A program made the position numbers and the translations under genes. Below, in pieces: positions 1-10,701 of a DNA stretch of 64,000 bases; position 1 is the first letter of the stretch; each line of letters starts with the position of its first letter. Below the pieces are notes generated by a model. That model was not told the origin of the DNA, did no database searches, and saw only the letters and a program-made list of their open reading frames with translations. Origin of the DNA: Didymella arachidicola (taxonomy: Eukaryota > Ascomycota > Dothideomycetes > Pleosporales > Didymellaceae); assembly GCA_016630955.3 (NCBI GenBank), contig CM049996.1, positions 1,364,001 through 1,428,000 of the forward strand, read 5' to 3'.

Positions 1-5
1 CTCGA

Positions 6-410
6 ATGTCACACAAGGAACAGGACCATGCACAGATTCTGTTGCTGCAAACTCTAGAGCAGCTTCAAGTTGGCAACATCCTTCTTCTACGTAATATAGC
101 ACTGACATCTTTCCGCGACATTGTTTATGGCCAATCGCTGAACACTGCAATCACCAGAGCTAGAACGTCAATAGACTTGCTGACGAAAAGCGGTGGAATT
201 TCGGTGGCACATCTAGGTGGAGTATCAGCATCAGTACTTGAGACGTATATGAGAGTGAAGAGGTGGGCAAGGTCGCACGTCGCTGGAGAAGCAGAGCATA
301 CGGGCAAAAGAAAAGGCAGATCTTCGGGGCCTGGACATGCGGCAAAGCGACCGTTCCTAAGTTCTACACGAGATGACGGTTTGCCGCCGGACACGATGGA
401 AGAGACTTGA
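6..410 (+). CDS. Hypothetical ORF at left edge (possible 3' part of a gene)
   Basis: An open frame of 134 codons begins with ATG five bases from the window edge and ends in TGA. The first half is helix-like and leucine-rich, with LLLQTLEQLQ near residue 12; the second half is basic and Gly/Ser-rich. I do not recognise a family. Because it sits at the very edge, it could be the last exon of a gene that starts outside the window, in which case the ATG is internal. It could also be a chance ORF: there is no splice or codon evidence to decide. Confidence 0.3.
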   Translation: MSHKEQDHAQILLLQTLEQLQVGNILLLRNIALTSFRDIVYGQSLNTAITRARTSIDLLTKSGGISVAHLGGVSASVLETYMRVKRWARSHVAGEAEHTGKRKGRSSGPGHAAKRPFLSSTRDDGLPPDTMEET

Positions 411-1417
411 AATGTTTGCAAAGAATCACAGCACCGTAGACCGCAAGAGTTTGTCGAGTGATGCCATAGCGGCTTATCAAGCAATGCATGAACAACCGCA
501 GAGTGTTTCATCCCTCGATCCTGCGCAGACCTACACCAACTCGCACGTGAACGTCGGCGACGATCAAGCATAAAGTGATGTTCGACAACAACCGATAACT
601 TGAATTTGTTTCCACCGGGTATCCGCTGCATCGACTTTCAAGTCTGTCGGAAATAGCAGTGGCCCGTCAATCTGTTTGGGACGACTGGGCTCGCTTAAGA
701 GTGTCGCACCAGCGATAGAGGTCCGTGCCTCTGTCCTGACATTTCACAGCGAGCAACAACACCTCATCGTAGGTAGTCCATCGAACATCGCGATTGTGGC
801 TGTGCCCAAGATCATTATCGGTCCACACCGTCAGCTCCGAGGAATATTTTCTCTTGTTGTATGAATTCTACGGATCAGAATGGAACACTGCGGCCCAGTA
901 CAATACTATCAACAAGTACCAATAGAGGGAGGCATTTAGCTTCGACCATCACTCACATTGCTGGGAGTTACGCACCACAAGACTGGCGCCCGTCGGTGAC
1001 GCACTGTAGCTCACATTTCCATTGGCCATGTCTTTGTTTCTCTCGCCATCGAGGGACTTCATGCGCAAGAAACTAAACATGTTTCGAGTAACAGCTTGCC
1101 TTCAGGGACCCTGGTATCGGAATCTGCAGCCACTCCACCACATCGAACTTCCGGATGATATTGCATGAAGTGATATCGGCACAGCCCGGCAAATCAGACG
1201 TAGGAAGCGGGTCACTGGACCAATGTGACCCCTCTTCATCTCGTGGGTGACTTATATGCTCTTCTGCTCAGCTATGCGAATCGCTGCATCACGCCTCCGG
1301 TTTGCTCAGTCCTTCGTTCAGTCCTAGTGACGTACAGTCTTTTCATCGCGCTTCGGCCGCACATTCACTTTTTCTGGGTTTTGATCAATCCATTACGTTC
1401 TTTACCGGCAGGCTACG
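411..1417. other. Intergenic region upstream of tyrosinase
   Basis: About 1 kb without a supportable gene. Several short ORFs on both strands overlap one another and carry no recognisable motif. The last few hundred bases presumably hold the tyrosinase promoter and 5' UTR; the stretch just before the ATG is pyrimidine-rich. Confidence 0.5.
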
Positions 1418-3629
1418 ATGAAGTCAATCATTTCTTCTTTTGCAACTTTCACCGCCTGTTTTACTTTCTTAGCGAGTGCGCAAGCCGCTACCAATTCTAC
1501 CAATGGACCTTCATGCGGAGTCGCCAAGGCGGACGACAGCTACTTCAGTGTTGTTGGAGTACAGGGAACCGGAGTACACCCCAGGCAGGAGTTGCGCGAG
1601 CTGGAAAAGGACCCTGAGACGTGGAACCTCTTCTTGCAAGCTTTCGCTCGATTCCAGGCTATGGATCAGGCTGAGAAGATCTCTTACTACAAGATCGCAG
1701 GTAAGATTCGTATTTCTCAAGAGAAGGATCCGAATTGACAAAGCTAGGGATACATGGAGTTCCATTCGGACAGTGGGACGGCGAAGCCGGAGTGAAAGGC
1801 CAGGAAATGATGGGTTACTGCCCTCACGGTAGCAACATGTTCAGTCCCTGGCACAGGCCTTATCTTGCTCTCTTTGAGCAGATCCTGCACGATCGCGCTG
1901 TCGATATTGCCAAGGAACACCCGATAGGCCAAGCTCGAGACAAAGCGATGACGATCGCTGACAAGGTGCGTCTGCCCTACTGGGACTGGGCAGTCGATCC
2001 GCCCAATGGCAAGGAAGGATGTATGCCTGCCAGTCTTCGACGTCCAACGGCTATGGTGACTTTCCCGAACGGGACTACGGGCAACATTGCCAATCCGCTG
2101 TACCGTTATGACTTTCATCCACTGGTGTATGACGATTTCGCGCCTCTGGTATGCATGAGTTCCCAATCATCGTGAAATTTCTCGAGCTGACAGCCCTACA
2201 GAGTGAATTCCAGTTCAAGAACTGGAACTATACCATTCGCCTTCCTGAGGATGGATTTGCACTCAATGCCACAAGTCGCAACGAAGCGGCAAATGAGCGT
2301 ATCGGTAAGCAGCAGCCGAACAACCGTGACATGCTCTACAAGCTCCTCACGATGTACCAACCATACAACCAAGTCAGCAACAAGGCCAATGGCGGGACCA
2401 TTGGAAATTTTGAAACACTTCACGATGGTCTGCATAACGTATTCGGGCTTGGTCATATGGGCATTGTCGAAGTTTCAGCCTTCGATCCTATCTTCTGGTT
2501 CCATCACGCCAATATGGATCGCATCTTTGCGTTGTACCAGTACAGATACCCTGACACTTGGGTCGAAGACTCAGCACAAGCAAAGGGTACTTTCGCGGTC
2601 GCGAAAGGTTCTATCGAAGGTCCCAAGTCGCCATTGACGCCCTTTCACATGAACGCTCTCGGTGACATGTGGACTGCGACTACCTCGCGCAACTGGACAT
2701 CATTCGGCTATACCTATCCTGAGCTGATATCGAGTCCTTCCAACCAAACCTTCACTGCGACACTCAACAAGCTCTATAAGCCATCCACCCAGGGTATCGG
2801 CAACAGCACAAACACGACCACTCCAGTTCCTGACCATAACGGTGGCGGTAACGCTACCAACATCGCTACGAAGGCAACCGACTGGCTGTGCGAAGTCAAG
2901 ATGCCAAGTGACATCCAGATCTCGTACTCCGTTCGCGCTTTCTTGGGCGAGCCAGATGCCGATCCGAAGAATTGGCCTACAGATCCCAACTATGTTGGAC
3001 AGCTTGCCTCCATGTCTTCGCCTCGCATGACCTCGGACGTGATAGTCACGGGTAACATCGTGCTTACGGACAGGCTCGCACAGAAGCACCAGTCAGGCGA
3101 GTTGAAGAGCTTAGACAAGGAAGACGTAGCGGCTTATCTCAAGGCCAACTTCAGCTGGCGTATTCAGGCCCTTGACTACAGCGAGATCCCTCGTAACAAC
3201 CCACCTGCCGGACTGAATGTTACAGTGTTCAACGTCCCCGTCTCGATCCCCACGTCAGATGATGAGGTGCCCACCTGGGATGGCGAGGTCGAATATAACC
3301 ACGACATCGAGGGCAATCCGCCTGTCTACAACGGCTCTGGTCTTGGTGGGACCAACTCTACCACTCCTACAGATGAGTCTGCTGGACACTTCGATGCTTC
3401 GGCTGGAGGATGGGTGTGGAACAACGTCACGAGGATTGAGACTGAGATGGTCACTCAATACATCACCGTCGGCGCTGATGCCACGCCTGCGCCTCAAGTT
3501 CAGCCTTCGACTACCGCTGCGCCTGCTGTTATTGAGACGCCTGTATCGAGTCATGTTGGTATGGAGACTCGCACGAAGCTCATGACGTCTATTGTCACCG
3601 AATACGCTACGGTGATTGCCAAGCACTGA
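1418..3629 (+). CDS. Secreted tyrosinase (polyphenol oxidase), type-3 copper enzyme
   Basis: Three exons, 1418-1700, 1748-2148 and 2202-3629, give about 703 residues; introns are 47 and 53 bp with GT-AG ends. The family hydroxylates monophenols and oxidises o-diphenols to quinones, feeding melanin formation. An N-terminal hydrophobic stretch ending near AQA looks like a signal peptide. CuA-type histidines are visible at about H97 (IHG), H121 (YCPHG, where the nearby Cys is the usual thioether partner) and H130 (PWHRPY). CuB-type histidines are at about H302 and H306 (HDGLH) and H329 (FWFHHANMDR). A C-terminal tyosinase_C-type domain follows from about residue 450, containing DWLCEVKM and SYSVRAFLGE. 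The Ser/Thr-rich tail with many N-glycosylation sites fits a secreted protein. The joins restore the conserved frame across both introns, so confidence is high. Confidence 0.93.
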
Positions 3630-6600
3630 GCTTTGTCATCACCTTTTTTCCGATAGTTACTCACTTCCTTTACATGACTTATGTCCGCTTGTTTTCTCTC
3701 CTTCATGGCCACGAGGTGGCGTTGTTTGAGCGATCTATTTGATTGTTTGGGTTTGAGCGAGCTCAGCGCTGGTCCTGGGCTTACCATCTCATGAATTACG
3801 GGGAAGAAGACGCACGTATGATATCTATGAAAACAAGGGGGAAAAAAAAGTACACACCCTCAATACCCCTGTATAAACATGACTATGGAAGTTCTCCGGG
3901 CCTACATCTTACTCGCCGGTGTCACGTTCGTGTATCTCATCATCTATACTAAAGCTGTCAGCATACTGTGAGCAACCCTATTCCGGATTGATAGCAAATC
4001 TTTGCATCAAACCAGCCAGATCCCATCCTGGTAATATAGCTGCACAGCATGTTTTTCTAGTTGGAGTAGCATTCGACCTCTCCTTATATCTTACGACTTC
4101 TCATACCCTGCAATGCTCCTTCTGACTTTTGGTGTGATGGTGGGTAGTGTCGAGCGGAAGTACATTGGCTTCTTCTCGATCTGCATGGCTCAATACATCA
4201 CGCGTCCTGCTCGAACCGGCATTATCGTGCTCGGTGAGCTTGAAGGACGTGGCTTTTGATGCAACAATCATGTCCGCCAGCCTATCGGACATACCAATTC
4301 GTACACGGAATCCCATCTAGCGTATGTGGGGAAGTCGGGGGCGACTATTCGCAAGACCACGACTCAGACGAAGGACGAGACTATCGGATCCTCGCGCTTA
4401 CTGTCGGGTCGTCGCATGACAACATGCAGATCATATCTGTGCAGAGATATCGAAGGATGAGCTTGAAGTCCTCTGGGGCAGTATCGGCTGCTGCATGTGT
4501 ACATTCGAAGGCGATTCGTGGACGGCTCGTCGGGTGCGACGTCTCCTGACTTTGTCCTGACACATACTGACAAATCCAGTGCGCCAAGTCCGATTGTCCA
4601 GGTGATGCTGCATTATGAATTGTCTAGCGTATGTGGAGAAAAGGTTGACGTTGTAGATTAAAGAGCTGAGGTCAAGGAGGGCGCTCGCTAGCGTATGTGG
4701 GGTTGAGCATGTCCCCAGAAATCGGTATGACAGCTTATCCCTACGAGGCAAAGCGATCCAGGTCAAGCGATTTGCCTTAAGATAACGCATGGTAGCACTA
4801 AGCAGGCGTGTAGCAGGCTCTGCTGCTATATGCATAGAAACTGAGCAACAAGCAGAACCTGCTATTGTATCTTGAGGCTGCTGCCCAGGATCATGGAGAC
4901 TCTGACTCCGACTACGGGTCCAAACTCGATGCATCTGTAAACACTGGAAGATCCATTCAGATGGTGACTTCCGCCCGCCAGCTGGGAAAAGAGTAATGGA
5001 TACTGGGAGCCGGTCATAGGAGTCAGTGGTTTTGGTCGTGTTACCTACCTGTGTCCAGGCATGGATGTTCCCACCAATCCCATCTGTACATCACCATACA
5101 TGCTGTCTCCAAGCAAGTTGATCGATAACAGCGGCCCAAGACAGGGTGGTAGTGCGGATCTTTCAAAGATAAACATCCGCGAGGCAGCTCGTGAATGGAA
5201 GGCGCTAACGCACCTCTCGGAGTAATTTCCATGCGTGTCAATCTCCGTTAGAGACCCAGAGGCCCGCCCAGACTCAGAAACCTCACTCAACTTTTCACTC
5301 CGTGTGGCACGGACGAGCCGTAGGAACATCGGTTGAGCAGACCGCCACTTTCTCGTCCAACAGATGCAGCCTTGGTCGGCGGGCTTGGCTGTCCGACGAG
5401 ATCAGAGACCAGACGATTCAGCATGGCCTCGTGGTGTTGGAGCACGAGAGTGCAAATGTGACTTCTGCATGAGCCGCAAAGATTGTCGTTACAGTCTATA
5501 ACACGCTATCAACCACCTGCAGAAGCGGTGTCGTAGCGAGTAGTCCTGATTTGCTCGAAGCTATGGCGATCACCGGTTGCGACTTAGCCTGGTGCAAGCC
5601 GCAGAATTGAATTACTCGTCCAGGATCACCGGTGCTTCGGGAAGGCGTCAAAAAAGCGTATTTTCGATAACATGCGCTGCAAGCGATGTCTGTGAGCCAA
5701 CATTTTGATCAGCGGCGCTGCTTGAATTACATCAGCCTTGTCTTGAATGTCCTTTCCAACGGGCATGTCGACGATTCGCTCGAAGAAGGACAGAACAGCC
5801 TCGGAGCAGCTGCCGAGAGCCAATGGAAGGCCTCAATGAACATTGTCTTTGCCAAGGCGGCCGCATTGAACCTCACTCCGCAGCCAGACTTTGAACACTG
5901 CGTCAGAGACAGCACCACAAATCGCAACTCTTGCCGTATCTAAGCTCCCACACACAATAACCATCGACTAGCTCTTTCTGGTCCTTGAATATGGCGCTTG
6001 GGTCCTTTTTTTGCTCTTGCTCCGTGATCAAGCTCAACGCAACTTGGGAAAACGTCTGTGCGTGTATGGTGTGGCATCCGCGCGCTCGAAGCCAGGTGTC
6101 ATCTTTGCTGCAGTCATCAGACCAGTGGGACGGATTGCTTGTGTTGGGTCGGGGGAGCGAGAAGGGCAGTGTCGCCCTTGCGCATTTGGGGAACTGTCAG
6201 GTCGGTGGTCGTGGGTTGTCAGTGCCGATCGCGTGGTAGGGGCCACATGAAGTCATGCTTGTTCGATCTGTATCATTGACGTCGCCCGAATGGCTTTATG
6301 TCAGGCGGGCGGTGTAGAGTGTATGTTGGTCGTTCCTTCCACAATGTGACTAGATTGGTTTAGCGCCATTGCGTGATTGATGGCAGCACGCAATCGCTGC
6401 CAGTGACGACTGGTCGAAAAATACTTAACCTCACTGAGGCGCTCATGGTGATCATTCCCCACATTCACCGTGCGTCCAGGAACATCCGGGGCGCCACTTG
6501 TATATACTATTAACTATAAAGGGCAGCTGCCCTCACCTTCACTTTGTTTGGCACACGACCAATCCGGCACTAATTCTCAACAACTAGCGTTCCTCACCTT

Positions 6601-6746
6601 TGACTCTACCTCGACTTCCTCGTTCACCAATCGAACTATTTGTTTGCTCCCAAAACGCCTTACACAGTGTTACTTTACAACCTCTTATTGTACTTGTGAG
6701 ACAGACCTTGGAGAAGCTAGCGACGCTCTAGAGTCACCACATTGTC
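3630..6746. other. 3.1-kb gene-poor region between tyrosinase and choline-sulfatase
   Basis: No supportable gene. It holds three dispersed copies of a 15-bp motif (see the repeat entry). A minus-strand stretch at about 5626-5940 reads like eroded coding sequence: its frame is coherent (for example LSFFERIVDMPVGKDIQDKAD) but is interrupted by a stop upstream and has no convincing start or splice signals. I do not assign a family to it. The final 250 bp should contain the choline-sulfatase promoter. Confidence 0.5.
4317..4702 (+). repeat. Three dispersed copies of CTAGCGTATGTGG(G/A)G
   Basis: The 15-mer occurs at 4317-4331, 4624-4638 (one mismatch) and 4688-4702, all in the same orientation, in a region without genes. 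Spacing is irregular (307 and 64 bp), so this is not a tandem array. They may be protein-binding sites or the remains of a repeat; function unknown. Confidence 0.55.
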
Positions 6747-8707
6747 ATGGCACCCAGCGCTGTACGCCAACAGTCTCCGCCGGCGTACTCGCACCCGCTC
6801 AAGCAAGCAAGACAGGGTACTGCCTCATTTGAAGCGCAAGTCCCCACCAACGGTCACAACTCTTTCGCCAATGGTAATGTCCACGTGAACAGCAGCAATG
6901 GCATCCACAATAGCAACGGCCATGAGTCTCGCCCCAGGACTGGCAGAGACGTCATCACATCAGAGTTCCTACTTGAGCAGTCACAGAAGATCGCGTCTGG
7001 AGGTCGGCAAGACTCTTCAAAGAAGCCGAATATCTTGTACATCATGGCCGATCAGATGACTGCGCCGCTACTCAAGATGAACAACCGAAACTCAGTCATC
7101 AAGACACCAAATCTGGATAAGCTTGCCGAGACAGGCGTCGTCTTCTCCAGTGCCTACTGCAACTCTCCTCTTTGCGCACCCTCAAGATTTACCATGTGCA
7201 CCGGCCAGCTGCCTTCCAAGATTGGTGGCTATGACAACGCTTCAATTCTTGCACCTGAGGTGCCCACTTATGCACACTACCTCCGGGCCGAAGGTTACGA
7301 GACCGCGCTCGCAGGCAAGATGCATTTCATCGGGCCCGATCAACTGCATGGCTTCGAGCACAGGCAAGTCACGTTCCCTGTCATATGTATCATGTCTAAC
7401 CTTGAGACAGACTTACCACAGACATCTACCCTGCTGACCTAGGATGGTCGGTGAACTGGGACAAACCCGAGGAGCGACAGGAGTGGTTCCACAACATGTC
7501 GTCGGTTTTGCAAGCTGGCCCTACCGTGCGAACCAACCAGCTGGACTACGATGAGGAGGTCATGTTCAAGGTGAGCAAGCGTACAGATCTTCTCCGTCAT
7601 TTCGTGACTGATTTCACCTGGTAGTCTTCTCAATTTCTCCACGAATACGTACGGGAGCCAGCTGAGACACGTCGCCCATTTGCTCTCACTGTGTCTTTGA
7701 CGCACCCTCACGATCCCTACGCTATGCTCCGGAAATACTGGGATCTATACGAGGACGTAGATATCCCTATGCCTGAGAATGAGATCCCCCAAAACGAGCA
7801 GGACCCTCATTCCCAACGCATTATGAAGTGCATCGACCTTTGGGACAACCCTTGCCCTGATGAAGCGAAGCTGCGCGCTCGTCGCGCCTACTTTGCTGAG
7901 TGCAGCTTCGTCGATGACCAGGTTGGCAAGCTCATGGAAATTCTCAAGGATTCCTACCTCGACCAAGACACCATCATCGTCTTCTCTGGTGACCACGGTG
8001 ACATGCTGGGCGATCGAGGCCTCTGGTACAAAATGTCTTGGTTTGAGAACAGCGCACGAGTTCCCATGGTCATCAACTACCCATCCAAGTTTGAGCCGAA
8101 GCGCGTGACAGAGTCAGTATCAACTATGGATCTCCTCCCTACCTTCGTTGATCTTGCTGGAGGAGATTCGTCGGCCATTTTGCCCATCGATGGTGATAGT
8201 CTTTATGACTATTTGGTTTCAGATAAGCCTGGCAAGGACGAGGTCTTCGGCGAATACATGGGCGAGAGCACAGTCACTCCAACATACATGATTCGCCGTC
8301 ACCGGTGGAAGTACACGTGCTCTCTGGTTGATCCACCGCAGCTGTTTGACCTCGTCGATGACCCCAAGGAGCTCAACAATCTCGCTGTCTCCGACAAGCC
8401 ACAATACCAAGAGATATTAGCCAAGTTCGAAGCTGAGGCCCGCGCCAAGTGGGACTTCCAGCAGATCCACCAAGACGCACTTAAAAGCCAACGCTATCGC
8501 CGGGTCTGCTTCAAAGCCTTGCAACTGGGCCGCCAGGAGCACTGGGACTATGAGCCACCTGCGACCGGCAAAGATAAATACATTCGCTCCCACATCCCAC
8601 TCGATGATCTCGAACTTCGGGCCAGATTCCCCGTTGTGGACCAACTGGGTCGTGAGCAGTCTGCTTCTGCCTCACACCACGGCCTTGCGGGTGCCCGTGG
8701 CGAGTAA
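6747..8707 (+). CDS. Choline-sulfatase (type I sulfatase)
   Basis: Exons 6747-7363, 7411-7570 and 7625-8707 encode about 619 residues. The enzyme releases sulfate and choline from choline-O-sulfate, a fungal sulfur and osmolyte store. The formylglycine motif CAPSR (Cys at about residue 143) follows NSPL. Metal-binding elements are visible in the early NILYIMADQM stretch and in the later FSGDHGDMLGDRG stretch. The start ILYIMADQMTAP, the internal DIYPADLGW and the C-terminal region after residue 540 resemble choline-sulfatases rather than arylsulfatases. About 90 N-terminal residues rich in Asn, Ser and His form a low-complexity extension. The first intron uses a GC donor; reading it as GC-AG restores RLTTDIYPAD exactly. 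ATG 6747 lies in a good context after a long leader. Confidence 0.92.
7364..7410 (+). other. GC-AG intron in choline-sulfatase
   Basis: The 47-bp intron starts GCAAGT after AG and ends GACAG. No GT donor nearby restores the frame. Splicing here joins codon AG|A (Arg) and continues into LTTDIYPAD, which fits the sulfatase family. GC donors with an otherwise perfect consensus (AG|GCAAGT) are a known minor class. Confidence 0.8.
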
Positions 8708-9188
8708 GCTTAGCAAACCCTTCGACCCATCTCTCATACATACCATCTCAATCTCCTCCTGTTTACAGCCTCTTAGCGACGACGTATAATGGCTTCATGA
8801 CTTCCACGGCGTTTAGATTCGAACTATACCAGCGCGCGTAATGCATAGCGATCTCAGGAGCGTGAGTTATGGTTAAATGCACCAGAGTTGTGCGAGTGTA
8901 GATTATCCGCGGAATAAAACGCAAGAAACCCCAGCGTGATACCGATGAACCGTTTGTTGAATAATGTGCTCCGTGATATTGGGCGAGCAGGACAAATGCG
9001 CCTCTCTTTGTAATACACAATCGCCACGTGACTCCGACTATCGCCGCCCGAACCGAGCGCGGAGTATGTCACTCATCTGCAGCCGTGCCTACTCCGCAAC
9101 ACCACATCCGCGCCCTGTCGTATCCTTTGTGTACCGATTCACCAGTTTCCTGACCTTTGCGATCTTGTACCTCGAATCTTGAAGCATC
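8708..9188. other. Intergenic: choline-sulfatase 3' end and rad6 promoter
   Basis: 480 bp with no supportable gene. Short ORFs on both strands lack motifs. The stretch before 9189 contains pyrimidine-rich tracts typical of fungal promoters. Confidence 0.5.
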
Positions 9189-9906
9189 ATGTCTACTGCA
9201 GCACGCCGCCGCTTGATGCGTGATTTCAAGGTACGCCACCACGACACGGAGCCAGCTGCGACAACAGCGACAGCCTCACAGAAGGTCTTGAGCTAACAGA
9301 TCCCCAGCGCATGCAGACCGATCCCCCTGCTGGTGTGTCTGCTTCTCCCATAGCCGACAATGTTATGACTTGGTACGCTTCACCACACTCTGCCCCTCAC
9401 GCGACACCTCGACCCTTCGTTCCGTCCAGTACTCGCGCTCTGGAGCCTTACCTACTCGAATGTTCGTTCAACAAGAACGATTCGGCTTACAGTTGAGCAG
9501 GAACGCAGTCATCATAGGCCCCGCCGACACGCCATTTGAGGACGGCACCTTTCGCCTCGTTATGCATTTCGAAGAAGCCTACCCGAACAAGCCTCCTGGC
9601 GTGAAGTTCATCAGCCAGATGTTTCACCCCAACGTGTATGGCACGGGCGAGCTGTGCTTGGATATCCTGCAGAACAGGTGGTCCCCGACGTACGATGTAG
9701 CAGCGATCTTGACAAGTATTCAAAGGTACGCAATACCCTTGGATCAATGAGTAGCGGAGAAACATGAGCTAACAAGCCGTAGTCTGTTGAATGACCCTAA
9801 CACCTCTTCACCTGCCAATGTCGAAGCGTCGAACTTATATAAGGAGAACCGAAAGGAGTACACCAAGCGCGTGCGGGAAACGGTGGAGAAGAGCTGGGAT
9901 GATTGA
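9189..9906 (+). CDS. rad6: Ubiquitin-conjugating enzyme E2 Rad6/Ubc2
   Basis: Four exons, 9189-9230, 9308-9372, 9501-9725 and 9783-9906, give 151 residues, the normal length for filamentous-fungal Rad6. This E2 works with Rad18 (PCNA ubiquitination in damage tolerance), Bre1 (histone H2B) and Ubr1 (N-degron pathway). The N-terminus MSTAARRRLMRDFKRM is the diagnostic Rad6 start. The catalytic Cys lies in GELCLDILQNRW at about residue 88, preceded by the HPN motif in FHPNVY. Introns of 77, 128 and 57 bp have GT-AG ends, and all three junctions restore conserved codons (the Trp before NAVIIGPADTP, and SIQ|SLLNDPN). It lacks the long acidic tail seen in budding yeast Rad6, as is usual for filamentous fungi. 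Confidence 0.95.
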
Positions 9907-10701
9907 TCTTGCGTGGATGAAGGAATGATATGTCAGCATGAGAAGCATGGAATGGGAGTTTATATGGTTTGGACTACATCAGTTGTATCGGATTTGGAGT
10001 TGATAAGGTGTCTGCATAAGGTCTTTCACAGCGAGGCGTTTGGGCTACTGTAGCTCTACCCTAGGGTAGTCTGGCAATCGATTTGGGCACTCTTCTGTCA
10101 TTGCGCTATCCTGCATTTTGCGCGGAAACGAACCTACTCGTGTTCATAAACTCTAAACACGTAGTTCCAGAGGTACCGAAGCTTATGTTGCAGTACTCGT
10201 CCTTTCAACTAGAAGAGACCATCACAACAGAATGTCAGAAGCCCAAACACGGTCGCTCAGCTGGCTGCGCGTCACACCATTCGTCCACCGCTCTTCGGCG
10301 GAGTCCTGGAGGGGAAGGCGCTAGCGCAGGTCGACCGTACATCAACAGCCCGAAGCCTGCACCTCGAATCGGACCCTGGCAGCACAGCAACAACGTCAAC
10401 CACGCCTCCCTAGCTGTTCCCTCGCGCAAGCAACCAGTGGTCGCCGTTCTGAGGTGTACCGGTCGAGCTACTCACTGGCTCCAGGTACCCTAGGCCAGCG
10501 TTGCTTGGGACCTTTGATTTGTTTTCCCCTAAACGGCCGCGGGGGTAATTACACTCTCCCACCACGCGCGCGCACCCCACAGGACGTGACGGTACCACAA
10601 CAGCACCACTTGCTGGGCCTGCGACAACACTTCCTCCCTCACATCGAGAGGTGCAAGTAGAGTGAGGCCGTGGGGCCGAGACATTGCACACTCTCGCAAA
10701 C
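9907..10701. other. Intergenic: rad6 3' end and kinesin promoter
   Basis: About 800 bp with no supportable gene. ORFs in 10083-10721 overlap on both strands and look like chance frames in GC-rich DNA. A GC-rich block around 10540-10580 lies upstream of the kinesin start. Confidence 0.5.
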
